A stretch of DNA of 53,433 nt from an uncultured Paraprevotella sp. (GCA_947177395.1 CAMWUI010000018.1:1-53433); one strand, 5' to 3'; positions 1 to 9,256 are shown, numbered from the stretch's first letter. Notes: generated by a model not told the origin, from the sequence alone. Made by a program: numbers and translations.

Positions 1-2
1 AG

Positions 3-95
3 CCGCCCTTGAGCGGACTTCCGTTGACCAACACGGCAAAATTGGACGCTTACACAATGCCGTTGTATGAGCAAAATGGTTTTATTTATACATAA
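3..95 (+). CDS. possible C-terminal end of an upstream gene
   Basis: An open frame enters from the left edge and stops at TAA 93-95. It encodes about 30 residues ending in YEQNGFIYT. Codon use shifts to A/T at the end, as is common at gene ends in this window. I do not recognise the protein. Two other frames here are also open for a short distance, and one on the opposite strand reads VLVNGSPLKGG, so the assignment is weak. Confidence 0.3.
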   Translation, partial: PPLSGLPLTNTAKLDAYTMPLYEQNGFIYT

Positions 96-98
96 TAT

Positions 99-130
99 TA
101 TACGCGCGCGCATGCGTACGCGTGTGTGTG
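99..130. repeat. 32-bp strictly alternating pyrimidine-purine tract
   Basis: From T99 to G130 every base alternates pyrimidine and purine, with CG, CA and TG steps predominating. Such tracts favour left-handed Z-DNA under negative supercoiling (established for alternating CG/CA sequences). It lies about 200 bp upstream of the aspS promoter, just after the preceding stop codon. Confidence 0.7.
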
Positions 131-140
131 AGGGGCCGGT

Positions 141-165
141 GCAAGATGCAAGATTGCAAGATGCA
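141..165 (+). repeat. 10-bp direct repeat pair
   Basis: GCAAGATGCA occurs at 141-150 and again at 156-165, separated by AGATT. The rest of the gap to aspS (166-327) is GC-rich without a readable gene. I see no function for it. Confidence 0.5.
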
Positions 166-327
166 GGGTGTCGGAGCATGCCGGGCATGATGCGTCCGCA
201 GGCAGGAAGCCCGTGGGAATACTTCGCCACGGCATACGGCGCCGGGCCACGGGCGCGAGGGGGCGGCGGCCGGTGAAAAGTCCGATAATTGGTACAATCA
301 GTTCTTCTGTATTCCACTTTTTATTAG

Positions 328-335
328 TAACTTTG
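328..335 (+). promoter_or_regulatory. -7 promoter element of aspS
   Basis: TAACTTTG matches the Bacteroides -7 consensus TAnnTTTG and lies about 40 bp before the chosen aspS start. No clear TTG -33 box is visible. Confidence 0.5.
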
Positions 336-376
336 CAATCAAATGTAAAATGCAATTTTTTAAACGAGAAAGAACT

Positions 377-2137
377 ATGTTTAGGACAAATACGTGCGGC
401 GAACTGCGCCTGACGGATGCGGGGCGCGGCGTGACGCTGGCCGGATGGGTGCAGAGAGTCCGCAAGATGGGAGGTATGACGTTCGTGGACATCCGCGACC
501 GCTATGGTATTACGCAACTTGTGTTTAACGAGGAAGCGGATGCTTCGCTCTGTGAACAGGCCAACAAACTGGGACGTGAATATGTCATTCAGGTAACCGG
601 AACGGTGAGCGAGCGCGAGAGCAAGAACAAGAACCTGCCCACCGGAGACGTGGAAATCATCGTGTCGGGGCTGACCGTGCTCAACGCGTCGCTGACTCCG
701 CCTTTCACCATCGAGGACAATACGGACGGCGGCGACGACATACGCATGAAATACCGTTACCTGGATTTGCGCCGTGCGGCCGTGCGCCGGAACATCGAAT
801 TGCGTCACCGCATGACGATGGAGGTGCGCCGCTATCTGGACAGCCTCGGCTTCCTTGAGATAGAGACGCCCATGCTCATCGGTTCCACGCCCGAGGGCGC
901 ACGCGATTTCGTGGTGCCTTCGCGCATGAACCCGGGACAGTTCTACGCCTTGCCCCAGAGCCCGCAGACGCTGAAGCAGTTGCTTATGGTGGCCGGTATG
1001 GACCGCTACTTCCAGATAGTGAAATGCTTCCGCGACGAGGACCTGCGCGCCGACCGCCAGCCGGAATTTACGCAAATCGACTGCGAGATGAGCTTCGTGG
1101 AGCAGGAGGACGTGATTGCCACGTTCGAGGGCATGGCCAAGCACCTGTTCAAGGCCATACGCGGGGTGGAACTGGTCGAACCGTTCCCGCGCATGCCGTG
1201 GAGCGAGGCGATGCGGCTGTACGGAAGCGACAAGCCTGACACGCGCTTCGGCATGGAGTTCGTGGAACTGATGGATGTGCTGAAAGGCACGGGCGAGTTC
1301 GGCGTGTTCAACGATGCAGCCTATATCGGCGGCATCTGTGCGCCGGGTTGCGCCTCGTACACCCGCAAGCAGCTGGACCAGCTGACGGACTTCGTGAAGC
1401 GCAGCCAGATAGGTGCCAAGGGGCTGGTATATGCCCGTGTGCAGGAAGACGGCAGCGTGAAGAGCAGTGTGGACAAGTTTTACGCTCCCGAGGTGTTGTC
1501 GCGCCTGAAGGAGGCCATGCAGGCTGCTCCGGGCGATCTGATTCTTATCATGAGCGGCGATAACGCCATGAAGACCCGCAAGCAGTTGTGCGAACTGCGT
1601 CTGGAGATGGGCAACCGTCTGGGATTGCGCGACAAGAACAAGTTCTCCCTGCTGTGGGTGGTGGACTTCCCCATGTTCGAGTGGAGCGAGGAAGAAGGCC
1701 GTCTGATGGCCATGCACCATCCCTTCACGCATCCCAAGGACGAGGATATTCCTTTGCTGGACACCGACCCGGCAGCCGTGCGTGCCGATGCGTACGACAT
1801 GGTGTGCAACGGTGTGGAAGTGGGCGGCGGTTCCATCCGTATCTTCGACCCGGACTTGCAGAACAAGATGTTCACCATACTGGGCTTTACGCCCGAGCGT
1901 GCGCAGGAGCAGTTCGGTTTCCTGATGAATGCCTTCAAATACGGTGCGCCTCCCCACGGAGGTCTGGCATACGGTCTTGACCGCTGGGTCAGCCTGTTTG
2001 CCGGTCTGGACAGCATCCGCGACTGCATCGCCTTCCCGAAGAACAACAGCGGGCGCGATGTCATGCTGGATGCCCCGTCGCGCATCGACGACAAGCAGTT
2101 GGACGAACTGAATCTGAGGATTGAACTGAAGGACTGA
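377..2137 (+). CDS. aspS: aspartate--tRNA ligase
   Basis: Charges tRNA-Asp with aspartate in the cytoplasm. The 586-residue product has the usual bacterial AspRS length. It opens with an OB-fold anticodon-binding domain ([22 protein letters not shown]), followed by class II motifs: RYLDLRR, then [18 protein letters not shown] (motif 2), the bacterial insert, and [11 protein letters not shown] with IRDCIAFPK (motif 3). I chose the ATG at 377 because bacterial AspRS begins with a short M-R-T-x-x-C-G-x-L segment, matched by [10 protein letters not shown]. An ATG at 350 would add nine unusual residues. The cognate tRNA-Asp gene lies 14 kb downstream. The strand opposite this gene is also open for almost 2.1 kb, an effect of GC-rich codon use. 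Confidence 0.97.
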   Translation: MFRTNTCGELRLTDAGRGVTLAGWVQRVRKMGGMTFVDIRDRYGITQLVFNEEADASLCEQANKLGREYVIQVTGTVSERESKNKNLPTGDVEIIVSGLTVLNASLTPPFTIEDNTDGGDDIRMKYRYLDLRRAAVRRNIELRHRMTMEVRRYLDSLGFLEIETPMLIGSTPEGARDFVVPSRMNPGQFYALPQSPQTLKQLLMVAGMDRYFQIVKCFRDEDLRADRQPEFTQIDCEMSFVEQEDVIATFEGMAKHLFKAIRGVELVEPFPRMPWSEAMRLYGSDKPDTRFGMEFVELMDVLKGTGEFGVFNDAAYIGGICAPGCASYTRKQLDQLTDFVKRSQIGAKGLVYARVQEDGSVKSSVDKFYAPEVLSRLKEAMQAAPGDLILIMSGDNAMKTRKQLCELRLEMGNRLGLRDKNKFSLLWVVDFPMFEWSEEEGRLMAMHHPFTHPKDEDIPLLDTDPAAVRADAYDMVCNGVEVGGGSIRIFDPDLQNKMFTILGFTPERAQEQFGFLMNAFKYGAPPHGGLAYGLDRWVSLFAGLDSIRDCIAFPKNNSGRDVMLDAPSRIDDKQLDELNLRIELKD

Positions 2138-2168
2138 CGGGACTTTCCTGACAGGAGTTATATGTTTA

Positions 2169-2211
2169 CCGGGACTCACAGGCTTGCGCACGGCAGGTCT
2201 GCGAGTCCCGG
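2169..2211 (+). terminator. hairpin after aspS
   Basis: CCGGGACTC (2169-2177) pairs perfectly with GAGTCCCGG (2203-2211) around a 25-nt loop. It lies 31 bp after the aspS stop. The following T-run is poor, so this may be a weak or factor-assisted terminator. Confidence 0.5.
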
Positions 2212-2275
2212 CTTATTACTGCTTTAAAAAAGGGGATTTTATCGTCTGTTTCTTATTCGGCTCCCTGTTTTTTTG

Positions 2276-2283
2276 TATTTTTG
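2276..2283 (+). promoter_or_regulatory. -7 promoter element of metA
   Basis: TATTTTTG fits TAnnTTTG, 56 bp before the metA ATG. I see no riboswitch-like fold in the leader. Confidence 0.5.
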
Positions 2284-2339
2284 TCCTTCGATTCGATGCT
2301 TTCGTTTGGGCACGAAGAAAACATGTTATAAAGAACCGT

Positions 2340-3257
2340 ATGCCACTGACATTACCCGACAGACTTCCCGCTATCGACATCCTGAAGGAGGAAAACATAT
2401 TTGTCATCGACAACACGAGGGCTTCGGCGCAGGACATTCGTCCGTTGCGCATTGCCATCCTCAACCTGATGCCGCTGAAGATTACGACGGAAACCGACCT
2501 TGTGCGCCTGCTTTCCAACACGCCCTTGCAGGTGGAAATCTCCTTTATGAAGCTGAAGGGGCATGTCTCCAAGCATACGCCGGCGGAACACATGGAAGCG
2601 TTTTACCGTGACTTTGACCGTATGAGACAGGAGAAGTTCGACGGGATGATTGTCACCGGTGCGCCCGTGGAGCATCTGGATTATCCGGAAGTCACCTACT
2701 GGGATGAGATTACCGGGATATTCGACTGGGCACGCACGCATGTCACCTCCACCTTGTTTATCTGTTGGGCGGCCCAGGCGGGACTGTTTCATTACTACGG
2801 GGTGCCCAAACATGCGCTCGAGGCTAAGATGTTCGGCATTTTCCGGCAACATGCACTAGTGCCCCGGTTGCCCATATTCCGGGGCTTTGACGATGAGTTT
2901 TTCATGCCCCACAGCCGCCATACGGAACTGCGCCGGGAAGACATACTCAGGGTGCCGGAACTGCAATTGATTGCGGAATCCGATGAGTCGGGCGTGGGAA
3001 TGGTGATGGCACGCGGAGGGCGCGAGATTTTCGTTACGGGGCATTCCGAATATTCCCCGCTGACACTGGACACGGAATATCGTCGGGACCTAAACAAGGG
3101 ACTGCCCATAGAAATGCCGAAAAACTATTATCGGGACAATGACCCCGAAAAAGGACCGCTCGTGACGTGGCGGGCGCATGGGAACCTGCTGTTCTCCAAC
3201 TGGCTTAATTATTATGTATATCAGGAAACTCCGTACGATATCGATACGATACGATGA
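2340..3257 (+). CDS. metA: homoserine O-acyltransferase (MetA family), predicted acetyl-specific
   Basis: Acylates the hydroxyl of L-homoserine, the first committed step to methionine. The 305 residues align without gaps to the key positions of the E. coli enzyme: Cys142 in FICWAAQAGL (acyl-enzyme nucleophile), and His235 and Glu237 in GHSEYS. Residue 111 is Glu (TGAPVEHL). In this family Gly111 goes with succinyl-CoA and Glu111 with acetyl-CoA, so I infer an O-acetyltransferase despite the common 'succinyltransferase' label. ATG 2340 is chosen because MPLTLPDRLPAI matches the family N-terminus. The stop overlaps the next gene's start by 4 bp (ATGA), which implies co-transcription. Confidence 0.93.
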   Translation: MPLTLPDRLPAIDILKEENIFVIDNTRASAQDIRPLRIAILNLMPLKITTETDLVRLLSNTPLQVEISFMKLKGHVSKHTPAEHMEAFYRDFDRMRQEKFDGMIVTGAPVEHLDYPEVTYWDEITGIFDWARTHVTSTLFICWAAQAGLFHYYGVPKHALEAKMFGIFRQHALVPRLPIFRGFDDEFFMPHSRHTELRREDILRVPELQLIAESDESGVGMVMARGGREIFVTGHSEYSPLTLDTEYRRDLNKGLPIEMPKNYYRDNDPEKGPLVTWRAHGNLLFSNWLNYYVYQETPYDIDTIR

Positions 3258-5095
3258 TGAGGCAAAGAAAAATAGAATTGCTGGCACCGGCCAGAAACCT
3301 GGCGTGTGGCATCGCGGCCGTTGACCACGGGGCGGATGCCGTGTACATCGGCGCACAGCGTTTCGGCGCGCGGGCTGCCGCCGGCAACACGGTGGAAGAC
3401 ATTGCCCGGCTGGTGGAATATGCCCATCTGTTCCGGGTGCGTGTCTATGTGACAGTGAATACCATCCTGCGGGATGACGAACTGGCGGACACGGAGCAGC
3501 TGATATGGGAGCTTTACCGCAAGGGGGTCGATGCGCTTATCGTGCAGGACATGGCATTGTTGCGCCTGAATCTGCCGCCTGTCCCGTTGCATGCGAGCAC
3601 GCAGATGGACAATCGTACACCGGAGAAAGTGGCCTTTCTTCATCGGCAGGGATTCCGGCAGGTGGTGCTGGCCCGGGAACTGGGGCTGGAGGAGATAAGG
3701 CGTATCCACGAAAGTTGTCCCGTGCCGCTGGAAGTGTTTGTTCACGGGGCTTTGTGTGTGAGCTACAGCGGTCGGTGCTACGTGTCCCAGCATTGTTTCG
3801 GGCGCAGTGCCAACCGTGGGGAGTGTGCCCAGTTCTGCCGGTTGAAGTTTGATTTGACGGACAGGGACGGCAACATGATAGAGCAAGGCAGACATTGGCT
3901 TTCGCTCAAGGACATGAACCGTAGCGATGACCTGGAAGCGTTGCTCGATGCCGGTGTTTCGTCGTTGAAAATAGAGGGAAGGCTGAAGGATGTTTCTTAT
4001 GTGAAGAATATCACGGCATATTATCGCAAGCGGCTGGATGAGATTCTGCATCGCCGTCCGGAGTATGCCCGGGCTTCTTCGGGACGGGTGACAACCACCT
4101 TCAGACCTCAGCCGGAGAAGAGTTTCAACCGCGGTTTCACGGATTACTTTCTTCGCGGGCGCAAGTCCGATATATTTTCCTTCCAGACCCCGAAATCGTT
4201 GGGCGAGGAAGTCGGTACGGTGAAGGAGGTGCGGGGACGGCAGATGACGGTGGCCGGCCTGAAGAGTTTCTCTAACGGTGACGGACTTTGTTATATCGAC
4301 GATAAAGGAGAACTACAGGGATTTAGGGTAAACCGTGTGGAAAATAATAAGTTATTCCTTACAGAAAATATTTCCGTTCGCCCCCGGACCCGGCTCTACC
4401 GGAACTATGACCAGGAGTTTGAACGGTTGTTGTCCCGTCCGTCCGCCGAGCGGAAAATGGCTTTGAAATGGCTGCTGGAGGACGTAGGGCGGGGCTTCGC
4501 CCTGACAGCGGAGGACGAGGACGGAACAAGGGTGACTCAAGTGTTCGATTGCGACAAGACGATGGCCGAAAAGCCGCAGGAGGAGAATGTCCGCCGGCAA
4601 TTGTCCAAACTGGGAAACACTCCTTTCGAGGTTACGCAAACGGAAATAAAGTGGGAGAGGGATTGGTTTATTCCTTCGTCCGTGCTGGCCGAATGGAGGC
4701 GTCGGACAGTGGACACATTGCTTTCCGCACGGCGCGCCACTTATCCGCTGGAACGTTCCGTGCGTCCGTCGCGGACGAAGGAAGATTCTTTTTATGCGGG
4801 GCAAAGCCTGACTTATCTGGCCAATGTGATGAATGGCGAGGCCGCCGCGTTCTACCGCCTTGCCGGTGCGCATGAGGTGGCGCCGGCTTTTGAGCGGGAG
4901 GAGCCCCGTGACGCAGTGCTCATGGATTGCCGCCATTGTTTGCGTTACAGCATGGGGTGGTGCCCGAAACACTCGCGGCAGCGTTCGCCGTACCGCGAGC
5001 CGTATTACTTGGTCTCGTCCGACGGGCGGCGCTTCCGGCTGGACTTTGATTGCCGGGATTGTTGTATGAAAGTTTATGCGGATGGAAAAGCGTAG
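3254..5095 (+). CDS. U32 peptidase-family protein, RlhA-like
   Basis: A 613-residue member of the U32 family with an N-terminal TIM-barrel-like part (LLAPARNLACGIAAVDHGAD) and the signature E160-FVHGALC168...GRC175. Cysteines 168, 175, 191 and 195 are probable iron-sulfur ligands. A long C-terminal part resembles the extension of E. coli RlhA (YdcP), which hydroxylates 23S rRNA C2501. Other U32 proteins act in tRNA or ubiquinone hydroxylation, and proteolysis is doubtful for most members. I infer an RNA-hydroxylation role. It starts inside the metA stop (ATGATG at 3254; the second ATG at 3257 is an alternative) and its end overlaps the next gene, so all three are probably one transcript. Confidence 0.85.
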   Translation: MMRQRKIELLAPARNLACGIAAVDHGADAVYIGAQRFGARAAAGNTVEDIARLVEYAHLFRVRVYVTVNTILRDDELADTEQLIWELYRKGVDALIVQDMALLRLNLPPVPLHASTQMDNRTPEKVAFLHRQGFRQVVLARELGLEEIRRIHESCPVPLEVFVHGALCVSYSGRCYVSQHCFGRSANRGECAQFCRLKFDLTDRDGNMIEQGRHWLSLKDMNRSDDLEALLDAGVSSLKIEGRLKDVSYVKNITAYYRKRLDEILHRRPEYARASSGRVTTTFRPQPEKSFNRGFTDYFLRGRKSDIFSFQTPKSLGEEVGTVKEVRGRQMTVAGLKSFSNGDGLCYIDDKGELQGFRVNRVENNKLFLTENISVRPRTRLYRNYDQEFERLLSRPSAERKMALKWLLEDVGRGFALTAEDEDGTRVTQVFDCDKTMAEKPQEENVRRQLSKLGNTPFEVTQTEIKWERDWFIPSSVLAEWRRRTVDTLLSARRATYPLERSVRPSRTKEDSFYAGQSLTYLANVMNGEAAAFYRLAGAHEVAPAFEREEPRDAVLMDCRHCLRYSMGWCPKHSRQRSPYREPYYLVSSDGRRFRLDFDCRDCCMKVYADGKA

Positions 5096-6092
5096 ATACA
5101 AGTCGGCGCACGCCGTGTGCATCCGGAGTGTGTTGCTGGTGCTGTTGTGTTCGTCGTGCTATTATCGTTCCGACCCTTCTTCCGGCCGGTGGAATTTGGC
5201 GGAGAGAGCCGGCGATTCACTCGATTTCGCCGTGCCCCGCCACTATGCGCATAATTTTAATTTTCTCGTATGCGCGGATTCCATGAAACTGATTCTGAAG
5301 GGACCGGAAAACGGCGTTCAGACGGACACGACGGCGGCCGGCGCCACTGTACAGGCGGGGGACCGCTTGGCGGTGGCGGATATATGGGTGGTGCCGGCGG
5401 ACACGGTGGACAGCATCTGGGTGAAGGTGGCACGTGACCAGCAGACAATGGGATGGATGCGCGAGTGCGATTTGCTGGAAGGAGTGGTTCCGGACGACCC
5501 CATATCCCTGTTCATATATACGTTTAGTGATGTCCATCTCATCTGTTTCCTGATACTTATAGGACTGTTGACGGTGCTTTACTTTATCTATCGTATCCGG
5601 AAACGCAGGGTCCGGATGGTACATTTCGACGATATAGGCAGTTGCTATCCGACGTTGCTCTGCCTCACACTTTCGGCTTCGGCGACATTGTATGCCAGCA
5701 TCCAGATGTTTGTTCCCCAGACCTGGATGGAGTTCTATTTCCATCCGACGCTCAATCCTTTCGGCCTGCCGCTCATTCTGGGGCTGTTTGTGGCTTCTGT
5801 CTGGCTGATAGTCCTGTTGGGTATAGCCACGGTGGACGATGTGCTGCGGCAGCTATATCCCTCGGCGGCCATATCCTATCTGTTCTTTCTGCTCGGGATG
5901 TGTATCGTCTGTTATCTGTTTTTCTCTCTTTCCACCCTGTATTATGTGGGCTATCCCTGTTTGCTGGCGTACGCGTTCTGGGGGCTGTGGCGCTACTATC
6001 GTCACGGCCACTGCCGCTATCGTTGCGGCTATTGCGGAAACAAGATGCGGGAGAAAGGGGAGTGTCCCCGTTGCGGAACGGTGAATGAGTGA
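5076..6092 (+). CDS. membrane lipoprotein with SH3-like segment and C-terminal zinc ribbon
   Basis: Function unknown. The N-terminus is a lipoprotein signal (SVLLVLLCSSC). It is followed by an exported stretch resembling an SH3b domain (residues about 60-150, with GDRLAVADIW and VKVARDQQTMGWM), then about five membrane segments, and a cytoplasmic-style zinc ribbon CGYC...CPRC at the very end (residues about 318-334). The start overlaps the U32 gene by 20 bp; ATG 5082 is an alternative. A lipobox, an SH3-like sensor region, a multi-pass membrane part and a zinc ribbon form an unusual combination that would suit a small envelope sensor, but nothing proves it. Confidence 0.75.
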   Translation: MRMEKRRYKSAHAVCIRSVLLVLLCSSCYYRSDPSSGRWNLAERAGDSLDFAVPRHYAHNFNFLVCADSMKLILKGPENGVQTDTTAAGATVQAGDRLAVADIWVVPADTVDSIWVKVARDQQTMGWMRECDLLEGVVPDDPISLFIYTFSDVHLICFLILIGLLTVLYFIYRIRKRRVRMVHFDDIGSCYPTLLCLTLSASATLYASIQMFVPQTWMEFYFHPTLNPFGLPLILGLFVASVWLIVLLGIATVDDVLRQLYPSAAISYLFFLLGMCIVCYLFFSLSTLYYVGYPCLLAYAFWGLWRYYRHGHCRYRCGYCGNKMREKGECPRCGTVNE

Positions 6093-6119
6093 CGCAGGGG
6101 GCGGCTTCCCGCAGTGTGT

Positions 6120-8540
6120 TCAGAAATGAACTTTCAGGTCGGCGCCCAACTGCATGGGGCGTCCCGGTTGGGTGAACCGTAGCTCCTGCGTGGTCGCTTT
6201 GCTGGTGAAACAGAAGATATCGTAGCGCGTGTCCGTCAGGTTCTTGCCCCAGATGTCCAAGCAGACATTTCCGAAGTTGAACGTGACATGGGCGTTCAGC
6301 AGGGCATAGAAAGGCTGTTTCAGAAGGTTGTCTTCTGTCCAGTAGATTTCTCCGACTCCGGTCATGTCGGTACCGACAGTTACTTCCTTCAGGACCTTTT
6401 GGTTCGCGCGGAAAAATGTGTAGTCAATTCCGGTCGATAGGGTATGCCGGGGCGCAAACGGCACATGATTGCCGTTATAGTTGACAGCTCGTCCTTTGTC
6501 GTCCGTCAGACCGGGGTCGTATTCTCTGAATATGGAATGTGTGAAACCGTAGGAGGCATTCCATGCCAAGCGGTTGTCTGCCGCACAGCCGCGCAGGGCT
6601 ATTTCCATACCGGTGCTCCGCCCACGTCCGGCATTCACCATGGCACGTCCCAGTCCGCTGCTTACCATTTTGGAAATCTGCTGGTCATGTACATCCATAT
6701 AGAATGCGGCCGCGTCGATTTGCAGTTTGTTGCCGAAGAAAGAGAAATGTCCTCCGACTTCGTAATTATAACTGTACTCTGGGCTGAATCTCGTCTGTGC
6801 CGGTGTGCCGGTGAACTCCTCCTGCGGAATGTTACCCAATATCATTTGTTTGACGTTTTCCGGCATACGGTTGAACATTGGGTCATTCAGCTTTTCCTCG
6901 GTACTGGCTTTTGCCGAGGCCATCATGCGGCTTTGCAGGTCTCCCTGTACGAGGTCGCTGAACATCTGCACGTTGTAACCTCCGCTTCTGTACCCTTTGC
7001 TCCAGCTTACGTAAACGTTGTTGCGATGGTCGATGCTGTACAACAAGGCGACTTTGGGAAGCCACTGCAGATAGTCGTGGCAGAGTTCGCCGGCAAAGTC
7101 GCTGGCATCCGACAGGTTGTCCAAATTGAGCGGCATCATTGGCGAGGTCAGGGCGATGTCGTAGCCGAGTTGCCCGCCATAGTTGTGCTTCAGCCTCATC
7201 TTTTCGTATTCTATGCGGATGCCGGCCGTCAGCCGCAACCCGGAAATGTGGAACAGGTTTTTAAACGTGCTTTGGTGGAACACGGCCACGTCTGTCGTTG
7301 GTGTGTCGAAAGAACCGTCCGCAACGAAGTCCGGTTCGTGCATGTGCAGTGTAAGTCCCATGCCGGACGGTTTCAGCCGGCTGTTGGCGCGGTCGAACAC
7401 CTTGTTCATGAAGGCCTCGGTCAGTGTCACGGGGCTTTGCGTGCGCAAGCCCTGGTGCATGGCATACGCTCCGTTGATCCATTCCCACCGGGTGTCGGGA
7501 TGGCTTTTCAGCGTGATTTCCTCGCTGACGGAGTTGATTCTTTGCTTTTGGGTAAGTGAAAAATAATCTAAGTTGGTGAAATCCTGGTCGATGGTCATGT
7601 TGTCATTCAGGTTCTGGTAAGCCGTCACGGCAGACAGCGTGAACCGTTTGGCCGTGTATGTGGCTGTGAGACTGCTGTTCAGCAGACTGCGCCTGTAGAA
7701 ACAGGGGCGGTTGGAACTGATTTGGCCGACGTAGGGAAGCAAATCCTCCGGCAGGTCGTTTTCGCTTCCTGCGAGATGATAGGCGTATCCGCCTTCGTCG
7801 CGGTAGGAATAATCCGCGTTGAAGTCTACTTTCCAGCGGTCGGAAGGCAACCAGATTGTCCGGATGCGTCCTCCCGTCCGGTGCAGTTCATCCACAGGCT
7901 GATTCGTAAGTGCGTTTTCATACAGTCCGCGGCCGCTTTCATAAAAAGTTCCGGCAGAGAATGCCACATGGCGGTTTATTCTGTGGTGGTGGGAGAGTGT
8001 GAACCGGTAGCGGTCGTCGCGCGGAGACAGTCCCGTCCGTATGTCTGTACCCTGATAGCGGAAAGGATTGCGCGTATATACCCGGATGAGACCGCCCATC
8101 GTATTCCGCCCGTAGAGGGTGCCCTGCGGCCCGCGCAGGACATCGATGCGTTCTACGTCGAGAAAGTCTATGTCGTATGCGCTCTTGTCGGCATAGGCCA
8201 CGTTGTCCACATACAGGCCGACAGCCGGTGTGTTGATGCGCGACCCGATGCCCCGGATATAAGCGGCGGACGTAAGCGACGATCCGTAGTCGGGCATAAA
8301 GAAATTCGGCACATAAGCAGACAGTTCCTTTAGCGATTCGCTGTGGTTCGCTTCCAGTTCGTGCAGCGAAAATAGGGAGGCGGATACAGGTTGTTCCCTC
8401 AGTTTGTTCGTTTCTTTGGGAGTAGACACGATGACTATTTCCTCTATGTCCCTTACGGAAGCCGTGTCTGCCGGCAGTATATTCTCTGCGTGCAGGGGAA
8501 AGCAGCCGATCAGTGCGGCTGTCAGTATGGTTGTCTTCAT
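6120..8540 (-). CDS. TonB-dependent outer-membrane receptor
   Basis: An 806-residue outer-membrane transporter driven by TonB. A signal peptide (MKTTILTAALIGCFPLHA) is followed by a short segment with the TonB-box-like EEIVIVSTP, a plug domain (SAYIRGIGSR, VERIDVLRGPQGTLYGRN) and a 22-strand-type barrel ending in the aromatic F (LKVHF). It lacks the N-terminal carboxypeptidase-like domain of SusC proteins and has no SusD partner, so a small substrate such as a siderophore, metal chelate or vitamin is more likely than a glycan. The ligand cannot be read from sequence. It lies 78 bp downstream of a LuxR-type regulator on the same strand but has its own promoter. I chose ATG 8540 for the signal peptide. 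Confidence 0.9.
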   Translation of the reverse strand: MKTTILTAALIGCFPLHAENILPADTASVRDIEEIVIVSTPKETNKLREQPVSASLFSLHELEANHSESLKELSAYVPNFFMPDYGSSLTSAAYIRGIGSRINTPAVGLYVDNVAYADKSAYDIDFLDVERIDVLRGPQGTLYGRNTMGGLIRVYTRNPFRYQGTDIRTGLSPRDDRYRFTLSHHHRINRHVAFSAGTFYESGRGLYENALTNQPVDELHRTGGRIRTIWLPSDRWKVDFNADYSYRDEGGYAYHLAGSENDLPEDLLPYVGQISSNRPCFYRRSLLNSSLTATYTAKRFTLSAVTAYQNLNDNMTIDQDFTNLDYFSLTQKQRINSVSEEITLKSHPDTRWEWINGAYAMHQGLRTQSPVTLTEAFMNKVFDRANSRLKPSGMGLTLHMHEPDFVADGSFDTPTTDVAVFHQSTFKNLFHISGLRLTAGIRIEYEKMRLKHNYGGQLGYDIALTSPMMPLNLDNLSDASDFAGELCHDYLQWLPKVALLYSIDHRNNVYVSWSKGYRSGGYNVQMFSDLVQGDLQSRMMASAKASTEEKLNDPMFNRMPENVKQMILGNIPQEEFTGTPAQTRFSPEYSYNYEVGGHFSFFGNKLQIDAAAFYMDVHDQQISKMVSSGLGRAMVNAGRGRSTGMEIALRGCAADNRLAWNASYGFTHSIFREYDPGLTDDKGRAVNYNGNHVPFAPRHTLSTGIDYTFFRANQKVLKEVTVGTDMTGVGEIYWTEDNLLKQPFYALLNAHVTFNFGNVCLDIWGKNLTDTRYDIFCFTSKATTQELRFTQPGRPMQLGADLKVHF

Positions 8541-8568
8541 ACGGATACGTCGGTTACAAAAAACGTTG

Positions 8569-8599
8569 CAAAGGTACGTATACGTTTGCTGACACGCAA
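8569..8599 (-). promoter_or_regulatory. promoter of the TonB-dependent receptor
   Basis: On the minus strand TTG (plus 8597-8599) and TACCTTTG (plus 8569-8576) are 20 bp apart, the Bacteroides -33/-7 layout. The receptor ATG follows 28 bp later. The promoter lies in the gap after the regulator gene, so the receptor can be expressed independently. Confidence 0.6.
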
Positions 8600-8618
8600 T
8601 CCTCATTTGTTAGGAGAT

Positions 8619-9236
8619 TCAGATGCGGTCTGCCTCGATATATCCGTTCATGACGGCGTAGATGGTGAGACCGGAAACGGAGCGGATGTTCAGTTTTTCG
8701 GTGAGGTTCTTCCGATGCGAGATGACGGTGGTCAGGCTGATGCCCAGCCTATCGGCGATTTCCTTGTTGAGCATCCCCCGTACGATGAGTATGAGCACCT
8801 CCACTTCGCGGGCTGTTAGTCCGTTGGGTTCGCACCGCTCTTCCCGGACCGGATGGCTTCCCGTCAGATGCGGGGGCAGATGGCGTCCGTGGCTGTGGGC
8901 GCTTTGTTGCAGGCGGAGCAGGGCGCGCACGAGTTGTTCCTCCGGCAAATTGACGTCCAAGGTGTGGAATTCGGTCTGGTGGGGCATTCCCTGTGAAGTC
9001 GTCAGCACGATGGTCTTGTGCTTTCGCTGCAGGAAGAAAGCCGCATGTTCCAACAGGATGCCGGAAGAAATGAAATAGTGGACGTAGGCGTCGGGGGTGT
9101 CGCGCATCAGGGTGTCGAAACTGTTGAACGTACGCACGACAGTCCCTTTCATCATACGTTCGATAAGAGTCTGTAGTCCGATGCACGTGAGTGTGTTGGA
9201 GTTTACGATGGCTATTTCCGGTATGTTGTGGGGCAT
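8619..9236 (-). CDS. LuxR/NarL-type regulator with degenerate receiver domain
   Basis: A 205-residue DNA-binding protein. Residues 138-200 form a GerE/LuxR helix-turn-helix (GLTAREVEVLILIVRGMLNKEIA, then TTVISHRKNL). Residues 6-115 have receiver-like spacing (EIAIVNSNTLTCIGLQTLI), but the acidic pocket is VNSN and the strand that should carry the phospho-Asp reads AYVHYFISSGIL with no Asp. It is therefore probably not controlled by classical phosphotransfer, and no histidine kinase gene is nearby. ATG 9236 is preferred because the upstream alternative crosses the promoter. Position directly before the TonB-dependent receptor suggests it regulates that gene (inference). Confidence 0.85.
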   Translation of the reverse strand: MPHNIPEIAIVNSNTLTCIGLQTLIERMMKGTVVRTFNSFDTLMRDTPDAYVHYFISSGILLEHAAFFLQRKHKTIVLTTSQGMPHQTEFHTLDVNLPEEQLVRALLRLQQSAHSHGRHLPPHLTGSHPVREERCEPNGLTAREVEVLILIVRGMLNKEIADRLGISLTTVISHRKNLTEKLNIRSVSGLTIYAVMNGYIEADRI

Positions 9237-9256
9237 GCAGGGATGTTTTTTATTTG

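Noticed and set aside
3..42. FMN-reductase-like start on the minus strand (VLVNGSPLKGG)
   Set aside because: A stop lies immediately upstream, there is no ATG or ribosome-binding site, and the remainder lies outside the window.
98..2191. A 697-codon open frame opposite aspS
   Set aside because: aspS is certain by motif content; the opposite frame is low-complexity in His, Gln, Val and Arg and results from GC-rich third positions.
2184..2339. N-terminal extension of metA or a leader riboswitch
   Set aside because: The extra codons cross the aspS hairpin and the -7 element and have no family match; no conserved SAM-riboswitch-like core could be seen.
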